This document shows, one piece after another, positions 32,317 through 40,449 of a DNA stretch of 48,743 nt. This stretch comes from Bradyrhizobium sacchari (GTDB lineage Bacteria; Pseudomonadota; Alphaproteobacteria; Rhizobiales; Xanthobacteraceae): assembly GCF_002068095.1 (NCBI RefSeq), contig NZ_LWIG01000032.1:41424-90166 (forward strand), written 5' to 3'. Each line of letters begins with the position of its first letter. Position 1 is the first letter of the stretch. The notes beneath the pieces are model-generated. The model was not told the origin of the DNA. It ran no database searches and saw only the letters and a program-made list of their open reading frames with translations. The translations under genes were made by a program, and so were the position numbers.

Positions 32317-34053
32317 TTAGTAAATCGACGGCTCGCCGATCGGCGCGCCGAAATCGGTCTCCAGGAAGTCGAAGTCGCAGCCATCATTGGCCTGCTTGAT
32401 GTGTTTAGTGAACATCCAGCCGTAGCCGCGCTCGAAGCGGCGCTCGGGCTGCTTCCAGGCGGCGCGGCGCCTTGCGAGCTCGGCCTCGGGAACATCGAGA
32501 TTGATGGTGCGTGCGGCCACGTCCAGCGTGATGCGGTCGCCGTTCTGCACCAACGCCAGCGGGCCGCCGATATAGGCCTCCGGCGAGACGTGCAGGATGC
32601 AGGCGCCATAGCTGGTGCCGCTCATGCGCGCGTCGGAAATCCGCACCATGTCGCGCACGCCCTGCTTCACGAGCTTTGTCGGGATCGGCAGCATGCCCCA
32701 TTCCGGCATGCCGGGGCCCCCTTGCGGACCGGCATTGCGCAGGATCAGGATGTGATCCTCGGTGACGTCGAGATTGGGGTCGTCGACGGCCTTCTTCATC
32801 GAAGGATAGTCGTCGAACACCAGCGCCGGGCCGGTGTGCCTGAGGAATCGCGGCGCGCAGGCGGAGGGCTTGATGACGCAGCCGTCGGGCGCGAGATTGC
32901 CCTTGAGCACGGCGAGCGCGCCTTCCTTGTAGATGGGATTGTCGACCGAGCGGATGACATCGGCATTGTGGACTTCTGCGCCCGCGATGTTCTCGCCAAG
33001 GGTCTTGCCGGTGACGGTGATGCAGTCCAGATGCAGGTGCTGCTTGATCTCGCCCATCAGCGCCGGCAGGCCGCCGGCATAGAAGAAGTCCTCCATGAGA
33101 TAGGCATCGCCGCTCGGCCGGACATTCGCGATCACAGGCACCTTGCGGCTTGCGATCTCGAAATCGTCGAGGCCGATGTCCTGGCCGGCGCGGCGGGCCT
33201 GCGCGATCAGATGGATGATCGCGTTGGTCGAGCAGCCCATGGCCATGGCGACGGCAATCGCGTTCTCGAAGGCTTCTCGGGTCTGGATCACCTTGGGCGT
33301 CAGATCCTCCCATACCATCTCGACGATGCGGCGGCCACATTCACTGGCCATGCGGATATGGTTCGCGTCCGCGGCGGGAATCGAGGAGGCGCCCGGCAGC
33401 GTCATGCCGATCGCCTCCGCAATCGCGGTCATGGTCGAAGCCGTGCCCATGGTCATGCAGGTGCCGTAGCTGCGGGCGATGCCGGCTTCGATGTCGAGCC
33501 AGTCCTTGTCGGATATCTTTCCGGCGCGGCGCTCGTCCCAGTACTTCCAGCCGTCGGAGCCGGAGCCGAGCGTCTTGCCCTTCCAGTTGCCGCGCAGCAT
33601 AGGGCCGGCCGGCAGGTAGATCGCCGGGATGTTCATCGAGGTCGCGCCCAAGAGCAGCGCCGGCGTGGTCTTGTCGCAGCCGCCCATCAGCACCACGCCG
33701 TCAACGGGGTGACTGCGCAACAGCTCCTCTGCGTCCATCGCCAGCAAATTGCGATAGAGCATGGTGGTGGGCTTCAGCAGCGATTCCGACAGCGACAGCG
33801 CCGGCAATTCCAGCGGCAGGCCGCCGGCCATCAGGATGCCGCGCTTGACGTCGTCGACGCGCGACTTGAAGTGCATGTGGCAGGGCTGCGCATCCGACCA
33901 GGTGTTGAGGATCGCGATGATCGGGCGGTCCTTCCACTCCTCGGGCGCGTAGCCCATCTGCATGGTGCGGGAGCGATGGCCGAACGAGCGGAGATCGTCG
34001 GGCGCGAACCAGCGCGCGCTGCGGAGCTGATCGGGTGTTTTCTTCTTGGTCAT
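32317..34053 (-). CDS. IlvD/Edd-family sugar-acid dehydratase
   Basis: 578 residues, the length of pentonate dehydratases. The three cysteines of the iron-sulfur cluster are at C58 (SDAQPCHMHF), C125 (LMGGCDKTTP) and C198 (YGTCMTMGTAS), almost the spacing of L-arabinonate dehydratase. The catalytic Ser is in MSGTSYGACILHVSPE, and EVHNADVIRS lies nearby. The enzyme would dehydrate an aldonate to a 2-keto-3-deoxy acid in the cytoplasm. It is closer in motifs to sugar-acid enzymes than to IlvD of branched-chain amino-acid synthesis. The ATG overlaps the permease stop by four bases (ATGA). Exact substrate unknown. Confidence 0.92.
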   Translation of the reverse strand: MTKKKTPDQLRSARWFAPDDLRSFGHRSRTMQMGYAPEEWKDRPIIAILNTWSDAQPCHMHFKSRVDDVKRGILMAGGLPLELPALSLSESLLKPTTMLYRNLLAMDAEELLRSHPVDGVVLMGGCDKTTPALLLGATSMNIPAIYLPAGPMLRGNWKGKTLGSGSDGWKYWDERRAGKISDKDWLDIEAGIARSYGTCMTMGTASTMTAIAEAIGMTLPGASSIPAADANHIRMASECGRRIVEMVWEDLTPKVIQTREAFENAIAVAMAMGCSTNAIIHLIAQARRAGQDIGLDDFEIASRKVPVIANVRPSGDAYLMEDFFYAGGLPALMGEIKQHLHLDCITVTGKTLGENIAGAEVHNADVIRSVDNPIYKEGALAVLKGNLAPDGCVIKPSACAPRFLRHTGPALVFDDYPSMKKAVDDPNLDVTEDHILILRNAGPQGGPGMPEWGMLPIPTKLVKQGVRDMVRISDARMSGTSYGACILHVSPEAYIGGPLALVQNGDRITLDVAARTINLDVPEAELARRRAAWKQPERRFERGYGWMFTKHIKQANDGCDFDFLETDFGAPIGEPSIY

Positions 34054-34913
34054 GATTGCGTGCCCCATTTCTGGACGGTATTCCGCTCGATGGCGCGGAA
34101 GATCAGGTTCTCGACAAAGAGCCCGATGATGATCACCGTCAAGAGGCCTGCGAAGACCGCAGGTATGTCCAGAAGATTGCGGTTCTCGAAGATGAACCAG
34201 CCGAGCCCGCCTTGCCCTGAGGACACGCCGAACACCAACTCGGCCGCGATCAGCGTGCGCCATGCGAAGGCCCAGCCGATCTTGAGGCCGGTGAGGATCG
34301 AGCCGAAGGCCGCGGGAATGAGGATCTTGGCCACATAAGGCAGCCCGCGCAGGCCGTAATTGCGCCCGACCATGCGCAGCGTGTTGGACACGCTCTTGAA
34401 GCCGGAATGGGTGTTGAGCGCGACCGGCCACAGCACCGAATGGATCAGCACGAAGACGAGGCTGCCATTGCCGAGCCCGAACCAGATCAGCGCCAGCGGC
34501 AGCAGCGCGATTGCCGGCAGCGGGTTGAACATCGCCGTCACCGTCTCGAGAAAATCGGTGCCGATCCGGGTCGAGATGGCAAGGATTGTGAAGATCGCAG
34601 CCAGCACGATGCCGGCCGAATAGCCCATGAACAGCACTTTCAGCGAAGCCCAGGCCCGCATCGGAATCGTGCCGTCCTTGACGCGGTCGTAGAGCGTGGC
34701 GATCGTGTCGTGCAGCGTCGGAAATAGCAGGGGATTGTCGAGCGTGACGCCGTAGGCCTCCCAGACCGCCGCCAGGAACAGGATGATGACGGCCTTGCGG
34801 ATAAAACCGTCGTTCCAGAGCAACTCGGCAAAGCTCAGCCTGCGCTCGACCTCGCCCGCACCTCCGACTGCCGCGACCGGCGCGTCACGCAGCAATATTC
34901 TCGCTTCGCCCAT
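34050..34913 (-). CDS. ABC transporter permease (nitrate/sulfonate/bicarbonate type)
   Basis: 287 residues. ATG at 34913 has AAGGAG 7 nt upstream and is preferred over a TTG five codons earlier. About six TM segments follow, with the family motif AAELVFGVSSGQGGLGWFIFE, which holds the EAA-like coupling loop to the ATPase, and FNPLPAIALLPLALIWFGLG typical of SsuC/TauC permeases. It starts 12 nt past the ATPase stop and its own stop overlaps the dehydratase start. It forms the membrane channel of the importer encoded by this operon. Confidence 0.93.
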   Translation of the reverse strand: MGEARILLRDAPVAAVGGAGEVERRLSFAELLWNDGFIRKAVIILFLAAVWEAYGVTLDNPLLFPTLHDTIATLYDRVKDGTIPMRAWASLKVLFMGYSAGIVLAAIFTILAISTRIGTDFLETVTAMFNPLPAIALLPLALIWFGLGNGSLVFVLIHSVLWPVALNTHSGFKSVSNTLRMVGRNYGLRGLPYVAKILIPAAFGSILTGLKIGWAFAWRTLIAAELVFGVSSGQGGLGWFIFENRNLLDIPAVFAGLLTVIIIGLFVENLIFRAIERNTVQKWGTQS

Positions 34914-34924
34914 GACCGGCTCCT

Positions 34925-35686
34925 TCAATGCGCGGTGGCTTCGCCGGCGAACAGGAGATCGTGGATCTCCTTTTCCAGCCGGCCGGCGCTGCCGTCTTCG
35001 TTCGAGACCTTGTCGACGTCGATCACCTCGGCCTTGACGCGGCCGGGATGCGGCGACAGCAGCAGGATGCGGTTGCCGATGCGGATCGCCTCCGCGATCG
35101 AATGGGTCACGAACAGCACCGTGAATTTGGTCTCGCTCCAGAGCTGGAGCAACTCGTCCTGGCAGGTCCGGCGGGTCAGCGCGTCGAGCGCTGCGAACGG
35201 CTCGTCCATCAGCAGAATGTCCGGCTCCATGGCCATGCCGCGCGCGATCGCGACGCGCTGCTTCATGCCGCCGGACAGCGTGTGCGGATAGGCATCGACC
35301 ACGCGCGTGAGGCCGACCTTCTCGATATAGGCCCGCGCCTTCGCCTCGGCGTCCCTGCGCGACAATTTTCGCGCGGTCAGCAGCGGAAACATCACGTTGG
35401 CGAGCACGCTCTTCCAGGGCAGCAGCTGGTCGAACTCCTGGAAGATCATCATGCGATCCGCGCCCGGACCGCGGATTTCGCGATCGCCGATCGTCATTCG
35501 GCCCTCGCTCGGCGTCATGTAGCCGCCGACGGCCTTGAGCAAGGTCGACTTGCCGCAGCCGGACGGCCCCAGCAGCACGAAGCGGTCGGACTTGTCGACA
35601 GTGAAGGAGACTCTTTCCGTGGCGGTGACGACGGCGCTGGAGGTCTTGTAGCGCAGCGTCACGCCGCTGACGTCGAGCAGTGCCAT
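34925..35686 (-). CDS. ABC transporter ATP-binding protein
   Basis: 253 residues. Walker A GPSGCGKST (about 40-48), Q-loop QEFDQLLPW, signature LSGGMKQR, Walker B ILLMDEP and the switch His in VTHSIAEA are all intact. The sequence is of the nitrate/taurine (SsuB/TauB) type. The ATG overlaps the stop of the binding-protein gene by one base (TGATG), so the two are coupled. It would energise uptake of the operon's substrate. Confidence 0.95.
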   Translation of the reverse strand: MALLDVSGVTLRYKTSSAVVTATERVSFTVDKSDRFVLLGPSGCGKSTLLKAVGGYMTPSEGRMTIGDREIRGPGADRMMIFQEFDQLLPWKSVLANVMFPLLTARKLSRRDAEAKARAYIEKVGLTRVVDAYPHTLSGGMKQRVAIARGMAMEPDILLMDEPFAALDALTRRTCQDELLQLWSETKFTVLFVTHSIAEAIRIGNRILLLSPHPGRVKAEVIDVDKVSNEDGSAGRLEKEIHDLLFAGEATAH

Positions 35687-36702
35687 CAGTTGCCCTTCAG
35701 ATCATGCGCGACGGGGAGATAATAGTCCGTCCAGGCCTTGGGCTGGTTCTTCAGCGTGCCGGTCTTGAACAGATGGGCAGCGAATTTCATCGTGCCCTGC
35801 GGCTCGAGATTCCACTCCATCATGCCGGGCTCCCTGAGCAGATCGAGCAGCTCCTCCGCCGAGGTCTTGTCGCCGGTGATCTCCTTGTAGATCTCGACGG
35901 CCTGCCTGGTGTCGCTGCGGATCAGATCCTGCGCCTCCTTGGTGGCGTCGCGCACGGCCTGGATGATCTTCGGATTGGCGTCGGCGAATTTGGTCGTGGT
36001 GAAGAACTGCGCCTGGCTGAGCGGGCCGCCCATCACGTCGGGCGAATTCAGCACGACATGCGCGCCCGGCACGTTCTTCAGCTCCAGGAACGTGAACGGC
36101 GGGATCGAGAAGTGGGTGTGCACCTCGTGCTTGGGATTGGCGAGCGCCGCATAGGCGTCGGGATGGCCGAGCTGCACGGTGTTGGCGTCGAGCTTCGACC
36201 ATTGATCGGCGCCGAAGGCTTCGGCGGCCGCGATCTGGAGCACGATCGCTTGCGTGGAAACCTTCACGGTCGGCACCGCGATCTTGTCGCTGGGGCCGAA
36301 ATCCTTGATCGACTTGATGTTGGCGTCGCGGCTGATCAGCGTCATCGGCTGCGCCGAGGTCGCGACGATGCCCTTCACGCCGCCGCGGGTGCGGTCCCAC
36401 AGCAGCAGCAGATTGCCGGTGCCGGTGTTGAGGATGTCGACGCCACCCGCGAGCAGCGCATCGGTCTGCGCGCCGCCGCCGGAGAAGGTGATCCATTTGG
36501 TGGTGACGCCGGCAACGCCGAGAGCCGCCGCGTGCTTCTCGATCAGCTTCAGCTTCTCCAGGATGTGGCTCGGCATGTAGAAAATACCGGGCTGGCGCGA
36601 CAGCGCGATCTCGGTTTTCTGCTGCGCATGCGCCGCGGGCGCGAAAAGTGCGGCGGCGATCACGGCAGCGGCCGCAAGCCTGCTGCGAAGATGCTGGATC
36701 AT
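35686..36702 (-). CDS. ABC transporter periplasmic substrate-binding protein (NMT1/SsuA-like)
   Basis: 338 residues. The ATG at 36702 has GGAGGAAAC upstream; an 18-codon longer frame lacks a ribosome site. A signal peptide (LAAAAVIAAALFAPAAHA) is followed by QKTEIALSRQPGIFYMPSHILEK, then the NMT1-like fold with ITFSGGGAQTDALLAGGVDI and TGTGNLLLLWDRT. Family members bind nitrate, taurine, sulfonates, pyrimidine precursors or aromatic acids rather than sugars. Because it heads an operon with lactonase, dehydratase and aldolase genes, it probably captures the acid made by lactone opening. It is the first gene of the operon, downstream of the palindromic operator. Confidence 0.93.
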   Translation of the reverse strand: MIQHLRSRLAAAAVIAAALFAPAAHAQQKTEIALSRQPGIFYMPSHILEKLKLIEKHAAALGVAGVTTKWITFSGGGAQTDALLAGGVDILNTGTGNLLLLWDRTRGGVKGIVATSAQPMTLISRDANIKSIKDFGPSDKIAVPTVKVSTQAIVLQIAAAEAFGADQWSKLDANTVQLGHPDAYAALANPKHEVHTHFSIPPFTFLELKNVPGAHVVLNSPDVMGGPLSQAQFFTTTKFADANPKIIQAVRDATKEAQDLIRSDTRQAVEIYKEITGDKTSAEELLDLLREPGMMEWNLEPQGTMKFAAHLFKTGTLKNQPKAWTDYYLPVAHDLKGN

Positions 36703-36748
36703 TGTTGTGTGTTTCCTCCGGGTGCAGATTGCGCTGCGTTGACCCCTG

Positions 36749-36774
36749 TGATGCACTAATATATTAGTGCATCA
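36749..36774. promoter_or_regulatory. Perfect 26-bp palindrome, probable GntR operator
   Basis: TGATGCACTAATA (36749-36761) is followed directly by its exact reverse complement (36762-36774). It lies between the divergent starts of the binding-protein gene (36702) and the GntR gene (36798) and contains TATATT in its centre, so a bound dimer would block promoters on both sides. FCD-type GntR regulators bind such short dyads. Confidence 0.8.
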
Positions 36775-36797
36775 AAGGCAAGCCCGCGGGACCCGAC

Positions 36798-37511
36798 ATG
36801 GAAGCAGCCCATACCGCCGCGCGCGCGACGTCACGACCCGCCCGGCTCGACCGCGCCCGTCAGGCCGCGCCGCAAGTGTTCGAGCGGCTACGCAATGCGA
36901 TCATCGCGCTGGAGCTGCCGCCCGGCGCGCCGCTGTCGCGCGCCGAGCTCGCCGCCCAGTTCGGCATCAGCTCGACGCCGGTGCGCGATGCCCTGATGCG
37001 ACTTGAGGAAGAGGGCCTAGTCGACGTCTTTCCGCAGCATGCGACCGTGGTCAGCCGGATCGACATCGGCCGCGCCCAGCAGGCGCATTTCCTGCGCCAG
37101 GCGCTGGAGCTGGAGATCGTCCGGCTGCTCGCGGACATGCATGACCACGCGCTGATCATCCGCCTCGACCATGCCATTGCGCTGCAGCAGCAATTCGCCA
37201 AAGCCGGCGAGTTCGAGGCCTTCATGGCCGCCGACAACGACTTCCATGCCCAGCTTTATGCTGCCGCCGGCAAGGAGGAGCTTTGGGCGCTGGTGCGCAG
37301 CCGCAGCGGACATATCGACCGGCTGCGCCGGCTGCATCTGCCCTCACCCGGCAAGGCCCAGAACATCGTGCGCCACCATAAGCTGATCACGCGCGCGATC
37401 GAAGCCGCAGATGCCGATGCCGCACAACAGCATCTGCGCAAGCATCTGTCGGGCACGCTGAGCGAACTCGACAAGATCCGGAGCCACCACCCGGAATATC
37501 TGACGGATTGA
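36798..37511 (+). CDS. GntR-family (FCD) transcriptional regulator
   Basis: 237 residues. An N-terminal winged helix (about 25-92) has RLRNAIIALELPPGAPLSRAELAAQFGISSTPVRDALMRLEEEGLV, followed by an all-helical FCD effector domain (about 100-225) whose metal- and ligand-binding residues appear present (DFHAQLY, HIDRLRR, HHKLITRAIEAAD, HLRKHLSGT). ATG at 36798 is 23 nt past the palindrome, with no clear ribosome site. It is divergent from the lactone-catabolism operon and most likely represses it and itself until a pathway acid binds. Its stop is 1 bp from that of the convergent chemoreceptor gene. Confidence 0.93.
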   Translation: MEAAHTAARATSRPARLDRARQAAPQVFERLRNAIIALELPPGAPLSRAELAAQFGISSTPVRDALMRLEEEGLVDVFPQHATVVSRIDIGRAQQAHFLRQALELEIVRLLADMHDHALIIRLDHAIALQQQFAKAGEFEAFMAADNDFHAQLYAAAGKEELWALVRSRSGHIDRLRRLHLPSPGKAQNIVRHHKLITRAIEAADADAAQQHLRKHLSGTLSELDKIRSHHPEYLTD

Positions 37512-37512
37512 A

Positions 37513-39633
37513 TCAGGCTGCGTCGCGGCCGCTGCGCAGCTTGACGAAGAAAGCCTGAACCTCGGCGGCGAGGCGTTCGGCCGCCCCTGATACATGGTTC
37601 GCGGCCCCCATGACGTCGTCGGCCGAGCGGTTGGTTTCCGCGATGGCGCCGGAGACGGTCCCGATGCTGCTTGCCAGTGTCTGTGTTCCCGACGCCGCCA
37701 TCTGGACGTTCTGCGAGATCTCCCGCGTCGCCGCGCCCTGCTGCTCCACGGCGCTGGCAATCGCCGCCGTCACCTCGTCGATCCGGCGCATCGCGGTTGC
37801 GACCTCCTTCACCGAGGCGACCGCGCTGCCGGTCGCGTTCTGGATCGCGGCAATGTGCTGGACGATGTCCTGCGTCGCATTGCGGGTCTGGTCGGCCAGC
37901 GCCTTGACCTCGGACGCCACTACGGCAAAGCCGCGCCCGGCCTCGCCGGCGCGCGCGGCCTCGATGGTGGCGTTGAGCGCCAGGAGGTTGGTCTGGGCCG
38001 CGATCGCCTGGATCAGATCGACCACCGAGCTGATGCTCTGCGCGGCGTGCGCGAGACCCTCGATCTCGCTCTCCGAGCGCGCGGTCACCTCGCCCGCCGA
38101 CCGCACGGTCGTGTTGGACAGTTCGATCTGCCGGCCGATCTCGACGATGGAGCTCGCGAGCTGCTCGGCCGCCGATGCGACGGTCTGGACGTTGACCGCA
38201 GTCTGTTCGGAGGCCGTCGCTGCGGACGCGGCCTGGCTCGTCGCATGGTTGGCGATGCCGCCGAGGCTCTCAGCGGTCTGCCGCATGGTGCCCGCATTCT
38301 CGCCGACCAGCGCGAGCAGGTCGCGCGAGGTGACGCGAAATTCCTCTACCGCGTCTTCCATGTTCAGGTTGGCCGCTTCGCGCGCCTCCGCCTCGCGCGC
38401 GAGAGACGCCGCCGCCTCCTGCTGCGCGATCACATTGTCGCGGAATTTGGCCACCGCCTGCGAGACCACCCCGATCTCGTCACCACGCTCGGCCGTCCTG
38501 AATTCGACGCTGGTGTCGCCGCCGGACAGGCGCGCAGAATCGCCCACCAGCTCGACGATCGGACGGGTGATGGAGCGCGCAACCAGGATCGCGATCACCG
38601 TTCCGAGCGCGAGCCCCGCGGCGAGCAGGATCCATTGCAGCAGCAGCAACCTCTCGACCGCATCGGCCACGCTGCGGGCGTCGTCGGCGAGCCTCGACTG
38701 CTGGTCGCTCTTCAGACCGCCCGAGCGCCTGCCTTCGGCGTCCTTGCGGCCGTCGAGCAGGTCGAGGATTCGGGCCGCGCGCGGCGCCGCCTCGGTGGAC
38801 AGGATGAAGACCGGCGCGTTCCATTGCGGCGTCTGGCGGATCGCGAAGATCTTCTGCGGCAGCGGCGTGAAGGCTTCGTTTGCCTTGACGATGGCGCGGT
38901 AGGCCGTCGTTTGCTTTACAGTGAGCAGATCCGCCTGGGTCCCGACGGAGGTGAGCGCGGCCCTGAAGGTCGCGAGCGGCTTTTCGAACTTGTCGCGGTC
39001 GGCGGCCTCTCCCGAGGCCACGTAGAGGCGCAATTGCGATCCGGCCGCGGCAAGGTTGCCGCGCACATCGGCAAAGGTCTTGAGCAGGCGCTTGCGCTGC
39101 GGCGTCGCCTCCAGTGCCTCCTCTTCGTCGATCATCGCGGTGATTTCGGCGAACATGGTCGCGATCAGCGGCGCGGCCTCCTTCGCGAGCAGCTCGGTCG
39201 CCGGATAGGCCGACGGCGTGAAGGCGGCGAGCTCGGCCCTGTCCTGGGCCTGGCGGAATTCCGCCATCAGCGCCCTGGCCTCGCTCCAGTTGGTCTTGTT
39301 CTGCGGATTGGAAAAGTCCTCCGCCATGCGGTCGACCGCGGCGGCGGTGCGATCCAGCTCAGCCCAGACTGCGGCGCGGTCGCGTTTGCCCTGCGCATCA
39401 CCCGTCAGCAGATAGCCGCGCAGCGTCGAAAGCGTGGAATAGAGATTGCCGACGAGCTCCGTGCTCGCGATCGCGACCGGCGCCCGCTGGTCCACGACCG
39501 TCTTGATGCGCGACGAGATCTGCGAGATTGCCACAACGGTGTAGATCACGGTCGCGGCGAGCAGAACGCAGATCAGCGCAAAGCCGCCGAGCAGCCGGGT
39601 CCGAATTCCGGTGTTCGCGATCGATCTGAACAT
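37513..39633 (-). CDS. Methyl-accepting chemotaxis protein with helical sensor
   Basis: 706 residues. TM1 is about 15-38 ([20 protein letters not shown]) and TM2 about 332-355 ([24 protein letters not shown]). The periplasmic region of nearly 300 residues is helical with two bundle-like parts ([30 protein letters not shown]), as in helical-bimodular sensors. HAMP follows ([21 protein letters not shown]), then the signalling domain with [40 protein letters not shown]. No C-terminal pentapeptide (ends SGRDAA). Its tip is nearly identical to that of the other receptor at 13983. Ligand unknown. Confidence 0.93.
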   Translation of the reverse strand: MFRSIANTGIRTRLLGGFALICVLLAATVIYTVVAISQISSRIKTVVDQRAPVAIASTELVGNLYSTLSTLRGYLLTGDAQGKRDRAAVWAELDRTAAAVDRMAEDFSNPQNKTNWSEARALMAEFRQAQDRAELAAFTPSAYPATELLAKEAAPLIATMFAEITAMIDEEEALEATPQRKRLLKTFADVRGNLAAAGSQLRLYVASGEAADRDKFEKPLATFRAALTSVGTQADLLTVKQTTAYRAIVKANEAFTPLPQKIFAIRQTPQWNAPVFILSTEAAPRAARILDLLDGRKDAEGRRSGGLKSDQQSRLADDARSVADAVERLLLLQWILLAAGLALGTVIAILVARSITRPIVELVGDSARLSGGDTSVEFRTAERGDEIGVVSQAVAKFRDNVIAQQEAAASLAREAEAREAANLNMEDAVEEFRVTSRDLLALVGENAGTMRQTAESLGGIANHATSQAASAATASEQTAVNVQTVASAAEQLASSIVEIGRQIELSNTTVRSAGEVTARSESEIEGLAHAAQSISSVVDLIQAIAAQTNLLALNATIEAARAGEAGRGFAVVASEVKALADQTRNATQDIVQHIAAIQNATGSAVASVKEVATAMRRIDEVTAAIASAVEQQGAATREISQNVQMAASGTQTLASSIGTVSGAIAETNRSADDVMGAANHVSGAAERLAAEVQAFFVKLRSGRDAA

Positions 39634-40029
39634 GAGGGGTCTCGTGCTGATGGCCGGGTTGGCGGCCGGATTCGCCGGATGTCAGGAGCGGAAATGAATG
39701 CGCGAATACGGGTACGGGAACTATCGGTGGTTGTAGTTTGGGACCTTTAATCCATCGTGAAGGCGTGGACCCCGCACAACTACGGCGAGAGAAATATCCT
39801 CCGTTGCTGCAATGGGTTACGACATTCGAAACCAGATCTCGACTTCATATGCACGCAAGAGTGCGTATGCGGATCATGCTCGGGGAACCGGCTTCCGGCG
39901 CGTCAGGAAAGGCAATCGCAGCGAGCGCGAGGCGCTTGCGGGGCGGACAGAATCCGCGCAACAATTTCGCATTTGTTGCTTTGATTTGAGGTCGCTGGAA
40001 CGTCCCATCCGACCCGGAGGATTTCAGAC
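39634..40029. other. Divergent intergenic region without a supportable gene
   Basis: About 400 bp between the chemoreceptor and receiver genes. Short frames (for example 39738-39989 plus) lack ribosome sites and known features. A small hairpin, CATATGCAC / GTGCGTATG (39846-39869), with one mismatch, is the only visible structure. Promoters for both flanking genes should lie here, but no box matches well. Confidence 0.4.
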
Positions 40030-40449
40030 GTGGCCAACATCCTGATCGTGGATGACGACCCGGCCGTGCAGATCACGATCCGGCTGCTTCTGGAGAGAGC
40101 CGGCCATCACGTCACCGTCGCCGGCGATGGCCGCAAGGGACTCGCGCTGTTCGAGGCCAGCCCATTCGACCTGCTGTTTCTCGACATTTTCATGCCCGGC
40201 ATGGACGGGCTGGAGACAATGCGCCACATCCGGGCGCTGGCCCCGGCCACTCCGATCATCGTCATTTCCGGGCGCTCGATCACGCCGGATGCCTATGCGG
40301 AGCCCGATTTTCTGAAGATGGCAACCAAGCTCGGCGCGGTGGCGAGCCTTCAGAAGCCGTTCCGGCCCGATGCGCTGCTCGCAGCGGTCGAGGGCTGCCT
40401 GAAGGTGAGCGTGCCGGAAGAATCCGATGTCAACTCCGGCCGCCGATGA
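40030..40449 (+). CDS. Single-domain response regulator
   Basis: 139 residues from GTG 40030, with GGAGG 9 nt upstream. A CheY-like receiver with the acidic pocket (IVDDDPAVQ), phosphoacceptor Asp in FLDIFMPGMDG (about 53), Ser in VISGRS and Lys in QKPFRPD, all intact. There is no output domain. Its last 23 bases overlap the start of the hybrid kinase gene, so both are one transcription unit with coupled translation. It probably takes phosphate from, or competes in, the phosphorelay of that kinase. Confidence 0.9.
   Translation: MANILIVDDDPAVQITIRLLLERAGHHVTVAGDGRKGLALFEASPFDLLFLDIFMPGMDGLETMRHIRALAPATPIIVISGRSITPDAYAEPDFLKMATKLGAVASLQKPFRPDALLAAVEGCLKVSVPEESDVNSGRR

Noticed and set aside
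39846..39869. CATATGCAC / GTGCGTATG dyad as an operator
   Set aside because: One mismatch, 160-215 bp from either gene start, and no matching partner site; too weak to report as regulatory.
39738..39989. Short overlapping plus-strand frames in the 396-bp gap
   Set aside because: No ribosome site and no protein-like composition in any of the frames.
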